From Pinguiococcus pyrenoidosus (lineage: Eukaryota; Sar; Pinguiophyceae; Pinguiochrysidales; Pinguiochrysidaceae), in NCBI GenBank assembly GCA_019677205.1, contig JAAMXY010001496.1, positions 31,676 to 47,488 on the forward strand: a stretch of DNA of 15,813 nucleotides, in the 5' to 3' direction. The notes beneath the pieces were generated by a model. That model did not search any database. It saw only the letters and a list, made by a program, of their open reading frames with translations, and was not told the origin of the DNA. Positions 1 through 8,489 of the stretch are shown here, in pieces. A program made the translations under genes and the position numbers. How positions within the stretch are numbered: position 1 is the first letter of the stretch; each line of letters starts with the position of its first letter.

Positions 1-20
1 CTTGATATCATCAGCGCCGC

Positions 21-72
21 AAAAAGCCCGAAAACCAAAAAGCCAAAAAAGCCAAAAAAGCCAAAAAGCCAC
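21..72 (+). repeat. A-rich short tandem repeat ahead of the RbfA-like gene
   Basis: An imperfect array of A-rich units of the type GCCAAAAAA lies immediately before the chosen RbfA start. If translation begins upstream of the window, this stretch would encode a Lys/Ser/Gln repeat (KSQ repeated three times). If it begins at 107, it is 5' leader. Confidence 0.7.
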
Positions 73-106
73 TACAAGGCCTCTCGAAGTTTGCGCCACC
101 AACGCC

Positions 107-874
107 ATGCGACGCTGCGTTCTCAGCATCTTGCGGCCGCAAGTTACTCTGCGTCGACGCCGTCCATGGGAGACGCTGCGGACACTTGCTTCAAGGCAAG
201 ATGACGACGGCAATGGGCAGGTGATCCTGGACTTCGACCCGATGGACGAGATCCGCGCCAGCCGGAGGACCTCTGCGAGACAGGAGAAGCTGCGTGAGAA
301 CCTGTCCGTGGCAATGCTAGGAAAGCGGCGGTCTTCGCAGCTGCAGAGCGATTTTGGGAAGAAGCGAGGACACGTGCGGGAAGTCCTCGCCCATCGGCTT
401 CGGGAGTGCTTGGAGCAGGTCGTGGAGGAGGGCCGGGTGGACCTCACCGGGCTCACGGACCCCAGAAGCGCCATGGATGACCCGGTGCAATTCACGAGGG
501 TGAAACTGTCCAAAGACAAGCGCGACGCGACCGTCTACTGGGTGCTGCCATCCGCAGAGGAGCAGTACTCGAGGCTCGTGCAAGACGAGACGCGAGCGCC
601 CAATCTCGAGCTCCATCCAAACGTCCTCGCGAAGCTGGAGAAGCTTCCGAAGTCTCCGCTGGAGCGTCAAATCGATCTGCAGCTCAGGAGGCGCACTGCT
701 GAGATCCGGCACCAGCTGTTTCTGCTGCAGAGGCTCAAGGTCGTGCCGAAAATCGAGTTCCGGAGAGACGAGCAGAAGCTCAAGGCGATGGCGTTTGATG
801 TTTCGCTGAGCAGGCTTGAGAGAGAGGCCGCACAGGCGGACGCAGCAGCGACCGAGGCAGGCGAACGAGAGTAA
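107..874 (+). CDS. RbfA-like ribosome-binding factor, probably organellar
   Basis: RbfA is a small KH-like protein that binds the immature small ribosomal subunit of bacteria and organelles during 16S/12S rRNA maturation. The 255-residue product ends with the family's characteristic segment, an IRHQLFLLQRLKVVPKIEF stretch followed by RRDE, corresponding to the conserved 'IR..L...L.LR..P.L.F..D' end of RbfA. The middle (FTRVKLSKDKRDATVYWVL) matches the beta strand pair 'v.it.V.vS.D...A.Vyv'. A linker of roughly 40 residues separates the two, as in longer mitochondrial RBFA proteins. I chose the ATG at 107 because the next ~30 residues are rich in Arg and lack acidic residues until the Glu of RRRRPWETL, as in a mitochondrial presequence. 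The frame is open upstream to the window edge, so a longer or spliced N-terminus is possible. No intron is seen. It converges on RPS8, with 94 bp between the stops. Family call is firm; mitochondrial versus plastid targeting is inference. Confidence 0.82.
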   Translation: MRRCVLSILRPQVTLRRRRPWETLRTLASRQDDDGNGQVILDFDPMDEIRASRRTSARQEKLRENLSVAMLGKRRSSQLQSDFGKKRGHVREVLAHRLRECLEQVVEEGRVDLTGLTDPRSAMDDPVQFTRVKLSKDKRDATVYWVLPSAEEQYSRLVQDETRAPNLELHPNVLAKLEKLPKSPLERQIDLQLRRRTAEIRHQLFLLQRLKVVPKIEFRRDEQKLKAMAFDVSLSRLEREAAQADAAATEAGERE

Positions 875-968
875 CGGAAAGCCTCGGTTCTTTTGACGCA
901 ACGAGCAAGAGAGAGAACGTTGTACAGGAGCGCAGCTGAGTCGGCTTGCTCAACACGAGCCCTCCATT

Positions 969-1687
969 CTACTTCTTCTTCGCAAGCTGCTTCCTGTAGA
1001 AGGCCAGCTCCGGGCCCTCCAGAATGTAGCCATCCGCACGCCCGCACTGGCCAGGACGGGAGCTGATCACGGCCATCAGACGACCGCGAGCGAACTGGTC
1101 GTCCAAAAACGCCTCCAGCGAGCGGCCCTTTTGCCGCTTGCGCAGCTTCCGCAGCGCATGGTCCGAGCGCTTCGTCTCCTCCTCCTCCGGTGCCTTCTGG
1201 CCCTTCTTCAGGCCGATGGCCACGCCATAGTGCTGCTGGTACCACTGGCGGAAGGGAGCCGCGTCGATGGCCACCACCGCGCCCTTCACCAGGGTCTTCG
1301 TGCGCACCAGCTCGTTGTTGGAGCTGTTGTACAGCACGTCCACGATACGCGCCTTGCGCGTGATCACCTCCGTGCCCCAGGAGAAGTTCCCAGACTCCAG
1401 GCGCAGCGCGCGATACTTCTTCGCGCCTCCCATGCAGCGCACCACGCGAACTCGCTGCACACATACAGAATGCCGGGTCACGATGAGTCCGCCGCTCTTG
1501 TGAGAAGCCTTGAGAAGGCAGCCTGCCCGCCCCATGGAGGGCGGAGAGAAGAGAGTCGACGCACCTTGGTTCCCAGTTTGGTCATCGCCGGCTGGCGTCC
1601 CATCTCATATTTGCGCTTCTTCTTGTCCATCGCGCGCTTGCCGCCAGTGGCGCGGCGCTTGTGGCGCGAGTCGCGGCAGATACCCAT
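969..1687 (-). CDS. RPS8: 40S ribosomal protein S8 (eS8), two exons
   Basis: Structural protein of the cytosolic small ribosomal subunit. Exon 1 is 1687-1565 (41 residues) and carries the signature N-terminus [18 protein letters not shown]. Exon 2 is 1454-969 (161 residues plus stop) and carries the blocks [32 protein letters not shown] and [16 protein letters not shown]. The intron 1564-1455 (110 nt, phase 0) has donor AAG|GTGCGT and acceptor TGTGCAG|CGA. Splicing gives [16 protein letters not shown], which aligns with the family without a gap. The 202-residue product is close to the usual ~208. The ATG at 1687 is the canonical eS8 start. The eS8 insert region between QWY and DDQF is slightly shorter than in animals. 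Upstream sequence (1788 to about 2030) is visibly A+T-richer and probably contains the promoter. Identification is secure. Confidence 0.97.
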
Positions 1688-2060
1688 CTTTGAACGGCGT
1701 CCAAGTGGGGTGAAGATCAGCCGAATCCGAGGCGTAAGCTCTCCGTTCAGAGCGCAACTTGCAATCCGATCGCAATCCGCTGGTGGCAGAGAGTTTAATA
1801 TCTCCACATGTAAATATTTGAGTATATCATAGGCTGATCTTCGAGAAAATATTAAATATAATTTAGCGACGATTCTACTGATACCCACCGTTGGGCAGCG
1901 ATTCAATCGATACATAAATTTAGGAATATTATTTGGAAATGTTGAAATAGACTTTCGATTTTGTGTCCTTTCGCTTTTCGATGGCGCACATTATCGAAAG
2001 CTTAACATTGTACTATCATTTTGGAGTATGGGGTCTGGAGAGAGGTCTGGACGCCCGACG

Positions 2061-2102
2061 CCTGATGCAAGACGCCTGATGCAAGACGCCTGATGCAAGA
2101 CG
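2061..2102. repeat. 14-bp tandem repeat, three exact copies
   Basis: The unit CCTGATGCAAGACG occurs three times head to tail from 2061, 2075 and 2089. It is flanked on both sides by related degenerate sequence (GACGCCCGACG). It lies in non-coding DNA upstream of RPS8. Confidence 0.85.
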
Positions 2103-2303
2103 CCCGACGACGGATGGTCTGTGGTAGGATGTAGCATCGCTTAAGGCCATCGTCCGTCTTTTATGATGCTTCGCAAATCACCCAACCAGCTTTTTTTTTG
2201 TGTCCCACTGTTGTGGTTTATCACAAAGCATGTGCGAAGTGTTTCGCTAGGAGAGTGGTTGCGGTTTCACAAAGAGAAGGGACCACACGCGACTGAGAAA
2301 CGT

Positions 2304-2366
2304 GTCGAAGGTGTCGAAGATGTCGAAAGACTCGAAGGAGTCGAAGGAGTCGAAGGAGTCGAAGGA
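2304..2366. repeat. 9-bp tandem repeat, about seven copies
   Basis: Units of GTCGAAGGA: the last four are identical apart from one first-base change, and the first three are diverged (GTCGAAGGT, GTCGAAGAT, GTCGAAAGA). The period of 9 keeps any frame open. It lies beyond the 3' end of the DUF4116 gene and is most likely a minisatellite or 3' UTR sequence. Confidence 0.85.
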
Positions 2367-2628
2367 AAGCGCTATCTTTCTGCTCCTTTCCGACCCGAGT
2401 TGAGTTGGTCGATTCTGCCGCTGTGAAGAAGCTGGAATGCGACCTGCTGTCAGCGCTTTGCTGCCTGTCGACGTCTCCTACGGTGAGACAGACAGGCTCG
2501 AAACTGGTGCGGCTGGCGAGTAGATTGCTGCTAGAGCCCTGGTGCGACCATCGGACCCTACGATGTGCATCCAAAACGATGCGAAACCGATGCTCCCTCT
2601 CTCTGCCCAAAACTGGAGGTGCCGCTAC

Positions 2629-4430
2629 CTACGATTCGTCCGGTGAGCCGCCCATGGCAGCGCTGATGACGTCCGGATCCTCCTTCAGAGTCTTCGGAAG
2701 GTACTGGAGAGCTTGACTATTCTTCTGGACCGCGTCTACCACGAACTTCTTGTTGGTCTTTCGTCGCAGAGGGCTGGGGAGGCTGCCGGCGGCCTCGGCG
2801 TTTCTCGTGATTGCTTCGAGCCAGAAGGTCTTCTTCGTGGTCAGGCTGTTGGCTACGTGGTCCAGCGCGCCTGTCGACTGCTCCACAGCCGCGAGCGCCA
2901 CCTCCTTGTCCTCTGAGAACTGAGGGGCGTAGCGCAGCGCTTGTCCAGACGACGACACGGCGGTCAAGGCGATCTCCTTGTCGTCCTTGAGCGCCGGCGA
3001 CATGAACTGGATGGCGTTGCCGTCCTGCTGCACTGCGCTCAAAACGATCTCACGATCGGCCTTGAGGTTCTCACCAACAAATTGCAAGGCCAGGCCGTTG
3101 TTCAGCACGGCTTGCTTGCAGATGTCCTTGTCGTCATTGTACTCCGGCAAGTTTTCGAGCGACATGCCATTCGACTGGACCTGCGCCAAGGCCTCCGCGA
3201 CGGGTCCGCTCTTCGGCGCGGGAGGCGGTTCCTCGGCCGCGGCTTCGCCATTTATCCCATCGACCAGTGGTGCCACCGCATCAGGAACAGCAGCTTCCAG
3301 ACTTTCCTTCGCAGCCTCCACAACCTCGGTGACGGATGCCTCCGCGGCCTTCAACTGCTCGGCGCCTGGCACCGTGGTCTTGCTCTCATCCGAAGGCCGG
3401 AAGCCCAGATTGTCTTCCACAGCCGAGTACATCGTGTTGCCTTCCCGGGCTGCTGCTTCCACTGCGCCCTCGGCCGCGGACAGCGCGGCGCCCTGGGCGG
3501 CCTTCAACTGCTCGGCGCCAGGCACCGTGGTCTTGCCCTCATCCGAAGGCCGGAAGCCCAGATTGTCTTCCACAGCCGAGTACATCGTGTTGGCTTCCCC
3601 GGCGGCTGCTTCCGCTGCGCCCTTCGCCGCGGACAGCGCGGCGCCCTGGGCGGCTTCTACCGAAGCAAACGGATCGCTCTTGTCCTTGTCGCCTTCTTCG
3701 GGGGCGGCACCGGTTGCCTCCTTCACAGCTGTGGCCACAGGACCAAAAGGGAGAGAAACGGGTTAGCTTGTGCGGCTGGCTCAACTGTGCACGTCATGTT
3801 GGCAGAAGCCGCACCTTCCGTCACCGTGGTCACGACACTCCCCAGAGGCGCCACACTTTCGCTCAACAGACTCGTCTCCGGCTCGGCAGCTTCCTTGGGT
3901 GCTTCCGGCGTAGTCTCCTCCTCCTCGGCCGCCGACGCGTTCGGCACATCGGGTGTCAGAAGATCCACTTCGGAAGGAAGCTTCGCCGCCTGCGCCACGC
4001 CTCCCACCAAATCCTGCACCTGCTCGGCCACTTGCTCAGAGGCCTGCGCGGCAGCTGCGCCGATCGTCGGCTCCTCGGGAGCTCCGACTTGCGGCACCGG
4101 ATCCACGGGGACCGCTGGCGCCGCTGGCGCTTCGGCGGCTGCTTTCGCCTCGTGGGCGCCGACCGATGCGAGCTCGGCAGGTGCCTCCGCTTTTGAGGCG
4201 CTGTCAGGCTCGGAGGGCGCCGGGGTGTCCTTGAGCGGCGAAGAAGCCGCGGTGGCGCCGTAGCCGCCGGTCTTGGTCTCCGCGTGCGCGTCTTCGGCCT
4301 TTCTGGCGGCCTGAAGGTAGGACGACTTCGGCTCGGCCTGAATGGCCGGCGTGTCGCGAGGCGGTCCGCCACACGTGCTCTGGATGAAGCGCCAGAAGAA
4401 GCCCATCGACGTGCTCACGACGTTACCCAT
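2629..4430 (-). CDS. Protein with N-myristoylation motif and DUF4116 repeats, two exons
   Basis: Function unknown. The C-terminal third (about residues 396-565 of 571) is a run of about seven ~25-residue repeats of the DUF4116 type ('D+EI.L.AV...G.AL.Y....LK'), a helical repeat domain common in protists. Exon 1 is 4430-3815 and exon 2 is 3728-2629. The intron 3814-3729 (86 nt, phase 1) has donor GAAG|GTGCGG, a CTAAC branch-like site and acceptor CCACAG; splicing gives VTTVTE|AVKEATG. The start ATG at 4430 yields MGNVVSTS, a textbook myristoylation motif (Gly2, Ser6), suggesting membrane attachment. Residues ~40-205 are Ala/Pro/Glu-rich low complexity, likely disordered. Residues ~231-332 are two 51-residue copies of one unit (see the repeat entry). 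It shares a CCAAT-rich divergent promoter region with the threonine aldolase gene. The gene model is good; molecular role is not known. Confidence 0.85.
3344..3649 (-). repeat. 153-bp coding tandem duplication in the DUF4116 gene
   Basis: Two adjacent 153-bp units (3344-3496 and 3497-3649), nearly identical at DNA level, encode two 51-residue copies that contain NTMYSAVEDNLGFRPSDE and TTVPGAEQLKAA. A third, short partial start of the unit follows at 3650. The length is an exact multiple of three, so the frame is kept. The small number of differences points to a recent duplication or ongoing gene conversion. Confidence 0.9.
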
Positions 4431-4788
4431 AGCTGTACTACGCTGCGCTCGGATGCGCTGCGCTTCTGACGCGCGGGAAAACCCCGCGAGCGACGGGTTG
4501 AGGATTGGACTGGATCCTGGTGGGCCAATGAGCGCGCGCACAGGGAGGCGCCGGCCAATGGAGGAGGCGATGACATCGTGGTCAACCAATCCAGGATACG
4601 AATACCCAATCCGGCTCCGAACATAGCACCGGTTTTCGCTCGGCACCGAACTGACAGGTGTGACTGCCGGACGACTACTGTGGCCAAACTTTGGCAATAC
4701 AGTGCCTCTCACAGTTCGTCGCGTGATATCTGTATGAAATCCAGAGACTCCGCACGAAAATCAAGGAGTTCCGCCGCAAAAGTACAGC
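4431..4788. promoter_or_regulatory. Putative bidirectional promoter with CCAAT-box cluster
   Basis: This 358-bp space separates the divergent starts of the DUF4116 gene (4430, minus) and the threonine aldolase gene (4789, plus). It contains four CCAAT pentamers on the plus strand (4525-4529, 4555-4559, 4586-4590, 4606-4610) and one on the minus strand (ATTGG, 4504-4508), all within about 107 bp and spaced by roughly 20 to 31 bp. CCAAT clusters in divergent promoters are the classical binding pattern for NF-Y/HAP complexes. The motif positions are seen; promoter function is inferred. Confidence 0.55.
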
Positions 4789-6247
4789 ATGAGGCGCTCT
4801 TCGACCCTTCTTAAGGCTGCGGTAGACCTCAGAAGCGATACGATCACCAGGCCATGCGCGGCGATGCGGCGAGCGATGGCGGAAGCCAGAGTAGGAGACG
4901 ACGTGTTTGGGGAGGATCCGACCGTGAGGCTGCTGGAAGCCACCGTAGCGGAGATGGCAGGTGACGATCTGCATTTTTTTCTGCGCTCTTCAATTTCGAT
5001 AGCTGCAGAGCTGTGGAAGTTGGCAAAAGAATCGCGCGATTCTGTGCCAACGCTTCCCACGCTTGCAGGCAAGGCTGCGGGGCTCTTCGTCCCCAGTGGG
5101 ACCATGAGCAACTTATGCGCCATCATGGGCCACTGCGACGCTCGCGGCGCCGAAATGATCCTGGGAGACAAGGCTCATATCCATGTCTATGAGCAAGGCG
5201 GGAGTGCCACCATCGCAGGGGTTCACAGCCGCGTTCTGCGCGTCCACGACAATGGCCAGATGGACTTGCGGGATATCGAGGCGGCGGTCCGGGGCGATGA
5301 CGTGCATCATCCGCGAACGAAGTTGATCTGCATAGAGAACACACAGAACCTTGCTGGCGGCGTCCCTCTCCCTGCGGAGTATCACGAGAGAGCCTTTGCG
5401 ATTGCACGAAAGAACGGGCTTCGAATGCACGTCGATGGAGCCAGACTGTGGAACGCGGCAGTGGCACTCAAGACGCCGCTTGATCGGTTCCGTGCAGATA
5501 GCATCAGCCTGTGCCTCAGTAAAGGGCTGGGTGCGCCGGCTGGATCGGTGCTTGTTGGAGGCGAAGAGCTGATTGCCGAAGCGAGACGCCACCGCAAAGC
5601 GATCGGCGGCGGCATGCGCCAAGCAGGTGAGATGCAGTCGGCCTGGTCTGCATTTCCTTTCACTTGAAAAGCGACAGGCATCCCGAAAGAGCTCCGTTGT
5701 GTAATAGTGCATGCTGTCGTGACATCGGTGTGTGTGTCTTGTTCTCCCAGGCGTACTGGCAGCTGCGGGCCTTTTTGCGATCGAGACGAACCTGCCGAAG
5801 CTGGCCGACGACCACCAGAACGCTCTGCTTCTGGCTAAGGAGCTTTCCGGTGAGTGGAGGACGACGCCTCTGAGACGCGGCTCGATGTCAAGGCTGAAAC
5901 GCGGTGGGACCTTCGCAAGGAATGGGCTTCACCATCACCGCGCCAGACCTGTCCATGCCCGCGTCGTTGACAAACATCGTGTACTTTCGGATGCCGCCGG
6001 ACTCAAAGTACAACGCCAAGGCGGCGCAGTTCTCCCAGGATCTCGCAAGGTACCGTCAGCTGCCAGCTGCGCACAAAGAATCGCATGAGCAGCTGACATG
6101 CGCATCCGCCTCGCCCGCAGCCGAGGCGTGCTGATTGGAGGTGGCTACGGCGACGGCTCAGTCTGCAGAGCGGTTTGCAACATTGACGCGCCCAAAGAGG
6201 CAGTGGAGTTTGCCTTAGAGCAGGTGAAGGACCTCTTAGCAGCGTGA
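4789..6247 (+). CDS. L-threonine aldolase (PLP-dependent), five exons
   Basis: PLP fold-type I enzyme that cleaves threonine/allo-threonine to glycine and acetaldehyde. Exons: 4789-4960, 5069-5626, 5751-5849, 5920-6049, 6121-6247; the joined product is 361 residues. Introns are 108, 124, 70 and 71 nt; donors GTGACG, GTGAGA, GTGAGT, GTACCG; acceptors all end in AG. Family blocks in order: VDLRSDT near residue 12, VGDDVFGEDP near 35, LFVPSGTMSN near 63, YEQGG near 98, HVDGARLWNA near 178, the PLP-lysine block SLCLSKGLGAP with Lys209, GGGMRQAGVLAAAG across the second splice, and a C-terminal TNIVYF segment. The usual ENTHN motif reads ENTQN here. The first intron is translatable in frame and would insert 36 residues if retained, but skipping it restores the conserved MAGKAAGLFVPSG. 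Divergent from the DUF4116 gene and convergent with the ArfGAP gene. Cell location is not evident. Confidence 0.95.
4961..5068 (+). other. In-frame, stop-free intron of threonine aldolase
   Basis: 108-nt phase-1 intron with donor GCAG|GTGACG and acceptor CTTGCAG|GC. Its length is a multiple of three and it has no stop in the gene's frame, so an unspliced transcript still encodes a full-length protein with 36 extra residues. Those residues interrupt the junction between the conserved segments ending VAEMAG and starting KAAGLFVPSG, so I call it an intron, not coding sequence. Confidence 0.85.
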
Positions 6248-6598
6248 TTGCAATACCCCGCACGGTTTGCAGTGGCGCTTGGTGAAGGCACGGAATCGGC
6301 CGGTGAGAAGACGTCAGCATCGCGACGCCACGGCGGATCTTCCCGAGCGTTCCACGCAGCATCGCAGCATCGCAGCATCGCAGCATCGCAGCATTGCTTC
6401 GGCACCATGGGGCAAGCCGAGCAGACGTGGAGATCATGCATCACAACAGCACCAGGCCAATCCGACCAAGGCTGGACAAAAACAAGCGGAGAAGACGACG
6501 GAACCTTGGACCTTCATCGAGGAGGCGGCGCATCGGTTGTGTAGGGTCAACCGATCACTTCACACAATCGGCACGAAGCTCAACCGCTGCCTGTACAC
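6248..6598. other. Intergenic space between convergent gene ends
   Basis: 351 bp between the stop of threonine aldolase and the stop of the ArfGAP gene, presumably both 3' UTRs. It holds an 8-bp tandem repeat (6354-6395). I see no canonical AATAAA signal and no convincing gene. Confidence 0.6.
6354..6395. repeat. 8-bp tandem repeat (ATCGCAGC), four exact copies plus partial ends
   Basis: Four exact ATCGCAGC units start at 6361, preceded by a partial ACGCAGC and followed by a diverged ATTGC. Located in the shared 3' region of two convergent genes. Confidence 0.85.
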
Positions 6599-8489
6599 TC
6601 ACCCATATCGCACCCGGTCCATGAACTGGTTCACTTGGTTCGCCAGCTGCGCTCCCGCTTGGCGCGCACTGAACGCGACATCGCCCAGGGCGTCGTTGAG
6701 ATCGGAGCCCTGAGCGCCGCCCTCGTCTCTTCCAAAATAGGCGTCACTGCTGATCGCGTTGCTTCCGACAAAGCGCTGAGACGCATTGGACGCCATTGTG
6801 GAGCCGTCTTCATTGCGGTTGAAGTACGCATCGCTGCTGATTCCCTTCGCACTGCTAAATCGATCTCGCGCCGCGGTGCTTTCCTGCGCGCTGTACGAAC
6901 TCGGCGCCGACGCCGCCGAGGTAGCCGACCCGGACTGTGCTGCGGACGACGGCCCCGAGGAGCCCGTGCGGTACAGCGACGAGCCGCCGTGATTGCTTCC
7001 CAGTCCGAGGCTCGCCGCCTGGGGCTGCGTCGAGGTCTCCGCCGGCAGGCTGCTCCGGTACACGCTGGCGAGGCTTGACCGAGCCTTCGTCTTCGATTCT
7101 TCGGCCTCGAGGTTCCACGCCATGTCCGCTCCGCTGGACGCATCCGCCTTCTGCTCCTGGGGCGGCGTGCTGAAGTCTTCAAACATGTTGTCGGTACTGG
7201 TAGTACTTTCGGCGGCTGCGATTGGTACGCGGAGATGTGAGAAGGCAAACAGAGCGAGAAGCGGGTGCAGCCCATGCCGGTTGGCTTTTGTAGGGGGGGA
7301 AGGCATTCAATCCTTGTTGGGCACAAGGCGTACCTGGCTGGGAGCTGACTTTCTTCGCGCCCAATTTCCGAGCGCCGCCGAGCTTGCGCGCGCGGGTGAC
7401 CTTGGTCTTCGCCGCTTGGCGATTCGGGGATCTCGCTCCAAGCGTCACCACCGGCTTGGTGCTCTTCGACTTCGCTCCGAGCGTCACCTTCAGCTGGCCG
7501 CTAGCCTTCTCCTTGGGCGTGTGGCCCACGGGCTGGTGCGCCCTCTCCTCGCGCGGCGGCGTGGTCGACACGGGCGGCGGGGCATTGGACGCCGGCGCTG
7601 GCGGCGGCGTCAGGGTCCTGGCGGCTGCCTGGGCGTTGGAGTCCATGGTCGCAAGCGACGGCGCGGACTTGGAGCGGTGTGCCGCTTCGGGCTGGAGGTT
7701 CTCTACGGTCTGATTCTCTGAGTTGACGCTGTTCAGCAGCGCCTCCAGCCCGTCCGCGTGCTCCTTCTTCTCCTCGTCCTCGTCCATTTGCTCCACCGGC
7801 TGCGTGGAGGGAGCCAAAGGCACGGTATGTTAGCATTCTCGCCACATCGCGGACGCGCCATCTCATAGGCAAAGGGGAGGCCAAGCTGAGCGCCATGGGC
7901 ACCGTACCTCGTGAGAAGCGCCGCTCACGAGCCTTTGGAGATGCTGCTTGTAGTGCGTCGCGACGCGCGAGCTGTACCGCTTGGACGTCTTGAGATTCAT
8001 GAGGCCATGCTGCGCGAAGTACTCCCTCGCGTTGCGATTCCCTCCCAGCTTCATCACGTCCAACTGCGCCTGCGGTCGCGAGATGTCACTCAAAGTCGCC
8101 GGGTCCGCCGCCGCCCCTCTGCGATCTAGCCGCACCTGCGTCCACTCGTCCATCTTCACCGAGCGCACGAAGCTGATGTGCGTCCCCAGGCTGCGGTGGC
8201 GTCCGGAGCACTCGAGGCAGACGAAGATCCCGAAAGAGACACTGGCCCAGTCGGGGTTCCTCGTGGGGCAGTCAAAGCAGACCTGAAGGACACGTGGGTT
8301 ACAGAACGCAAACTTTCGGTCTTCGGTCGCTTCGCATTCTTCACTCCCGCGCTCTCCGCCGCCGCGCTGCGACCACAGAGTTCGGAAGAGTCAAGTGAGG
8401 AGCGCGAGGCGCACCTGATTCTCGCGGAGCGTCACCAGCTTGCGGAAGAACTTGTTTCGCGTCTCCGTCGGAACGTAGACTTTCGCCAT
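6599..8489 (-). CDS. ArfGAP2/3 (Glo3-type) ADP-ribosylation factor GTPase-activating protein, five exons
   Basis: Stimulates GTP hydrolysis on Arf during COPI coat cycling at the Golgi. Exons: 8489-8415, 8282-8136, 8069-7908, 7799-7334, 7215-6599; product 488 residues. Introns are 132, 66, 108 and 118 nt. The N-terminus MAKVYVPTETRNKFFRKL leads into a C4 zinc finger CX2CX16CX2C (Cys27, Cys30, Cys47, Cys50) and CSGRHRSLGTHIS, which holds the expected arginine finger (Arg55). Then MKLGGN.NA..YF.QHG, RYSSR and YKQHL complete the ArfGAP domain (to about residue 125). The C-terminal half has the GARKLGAKK basic motif, two Glo3-type motifs ISSDAYFNR and ISSDAYFGR, and ends FMDRVRYG, like the DRYGS/DRYGSY ends of animal ArfGAP2/3. 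The second intron is stop-free and in frame but splits WTQ|AQLDVMKLGG. The stop at 6599 overlaps a GGTGAGT donor-like sequence; I keep the stop because the C-terminus fits the family. Confidence 0.95.
8070..8135 (-). other. In-frame, stop-free 66-nt intron inside the ArfGAP domain
   Basis: Phase-0 intron with donor ACGCAG|GTGCGG and acceptor CGACCGCAG|GCG. It is 22 codons long with no stop. Retention would insert 22 residues between DEWTQ and AQLDVMKLGG, where the ArfGAP family has none, so I treat it as an intron. Confidence 0.85.

Larger units (their letters stand above)
1688..2628. other. Intergenic region between the RPS8 start and the DUF4116 gene end
   Basis: I see no convincing gene here. 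About 1788-2030 is A+T-rich compared with the rest of the window and lies just upstream of RPS8, so it probably holds the RPS8 promoter; it includes a small TTTCGAT/ATCGAAA inverted repeat (1976-1982 and 1993-1999). Two short tandem arrays follow (2061-2102 and 2304-2366). The part near 2629 is presumably the 3' UTR of the DUF4116 gene. Open frames in this stretch start at non-ATG codons or show no recognisable protein. Confidence 0.6.

Noticed and set aside
317-1464. Minus-strand frames across RbfA and RPS8 (317-901 and 667-1464)
   Set aside because: They oppose or overlap real coding sequence in a different frame; the RPS8 frame and its intron explain the minus strand here.
2941-4263. Long plus-strand open frame (440 codons) opposite the DUF4116 gene
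   Set aside because: It is the antisense of GC-rich, Ala/Glu-rich coding repeats, runs through a supported intron and shows no recognisable domain. Such shadow frames are expected in GC-rich genes.
6354-6395. Possible CRISPR-like array
   Set aside because: Head-to-tail 8-bp units with no spacers in a eukaryotic gene neighbourhood; an ordinary microsatellite.
6590-6605. Strong donor-like GGTGAGT overlapping the ArfGAP stop codon
   Set aside because: The protein ending FMDRVRYG fits the known ArfGAP2/3 C-terminus, and no downstream exon with family similarity was found.
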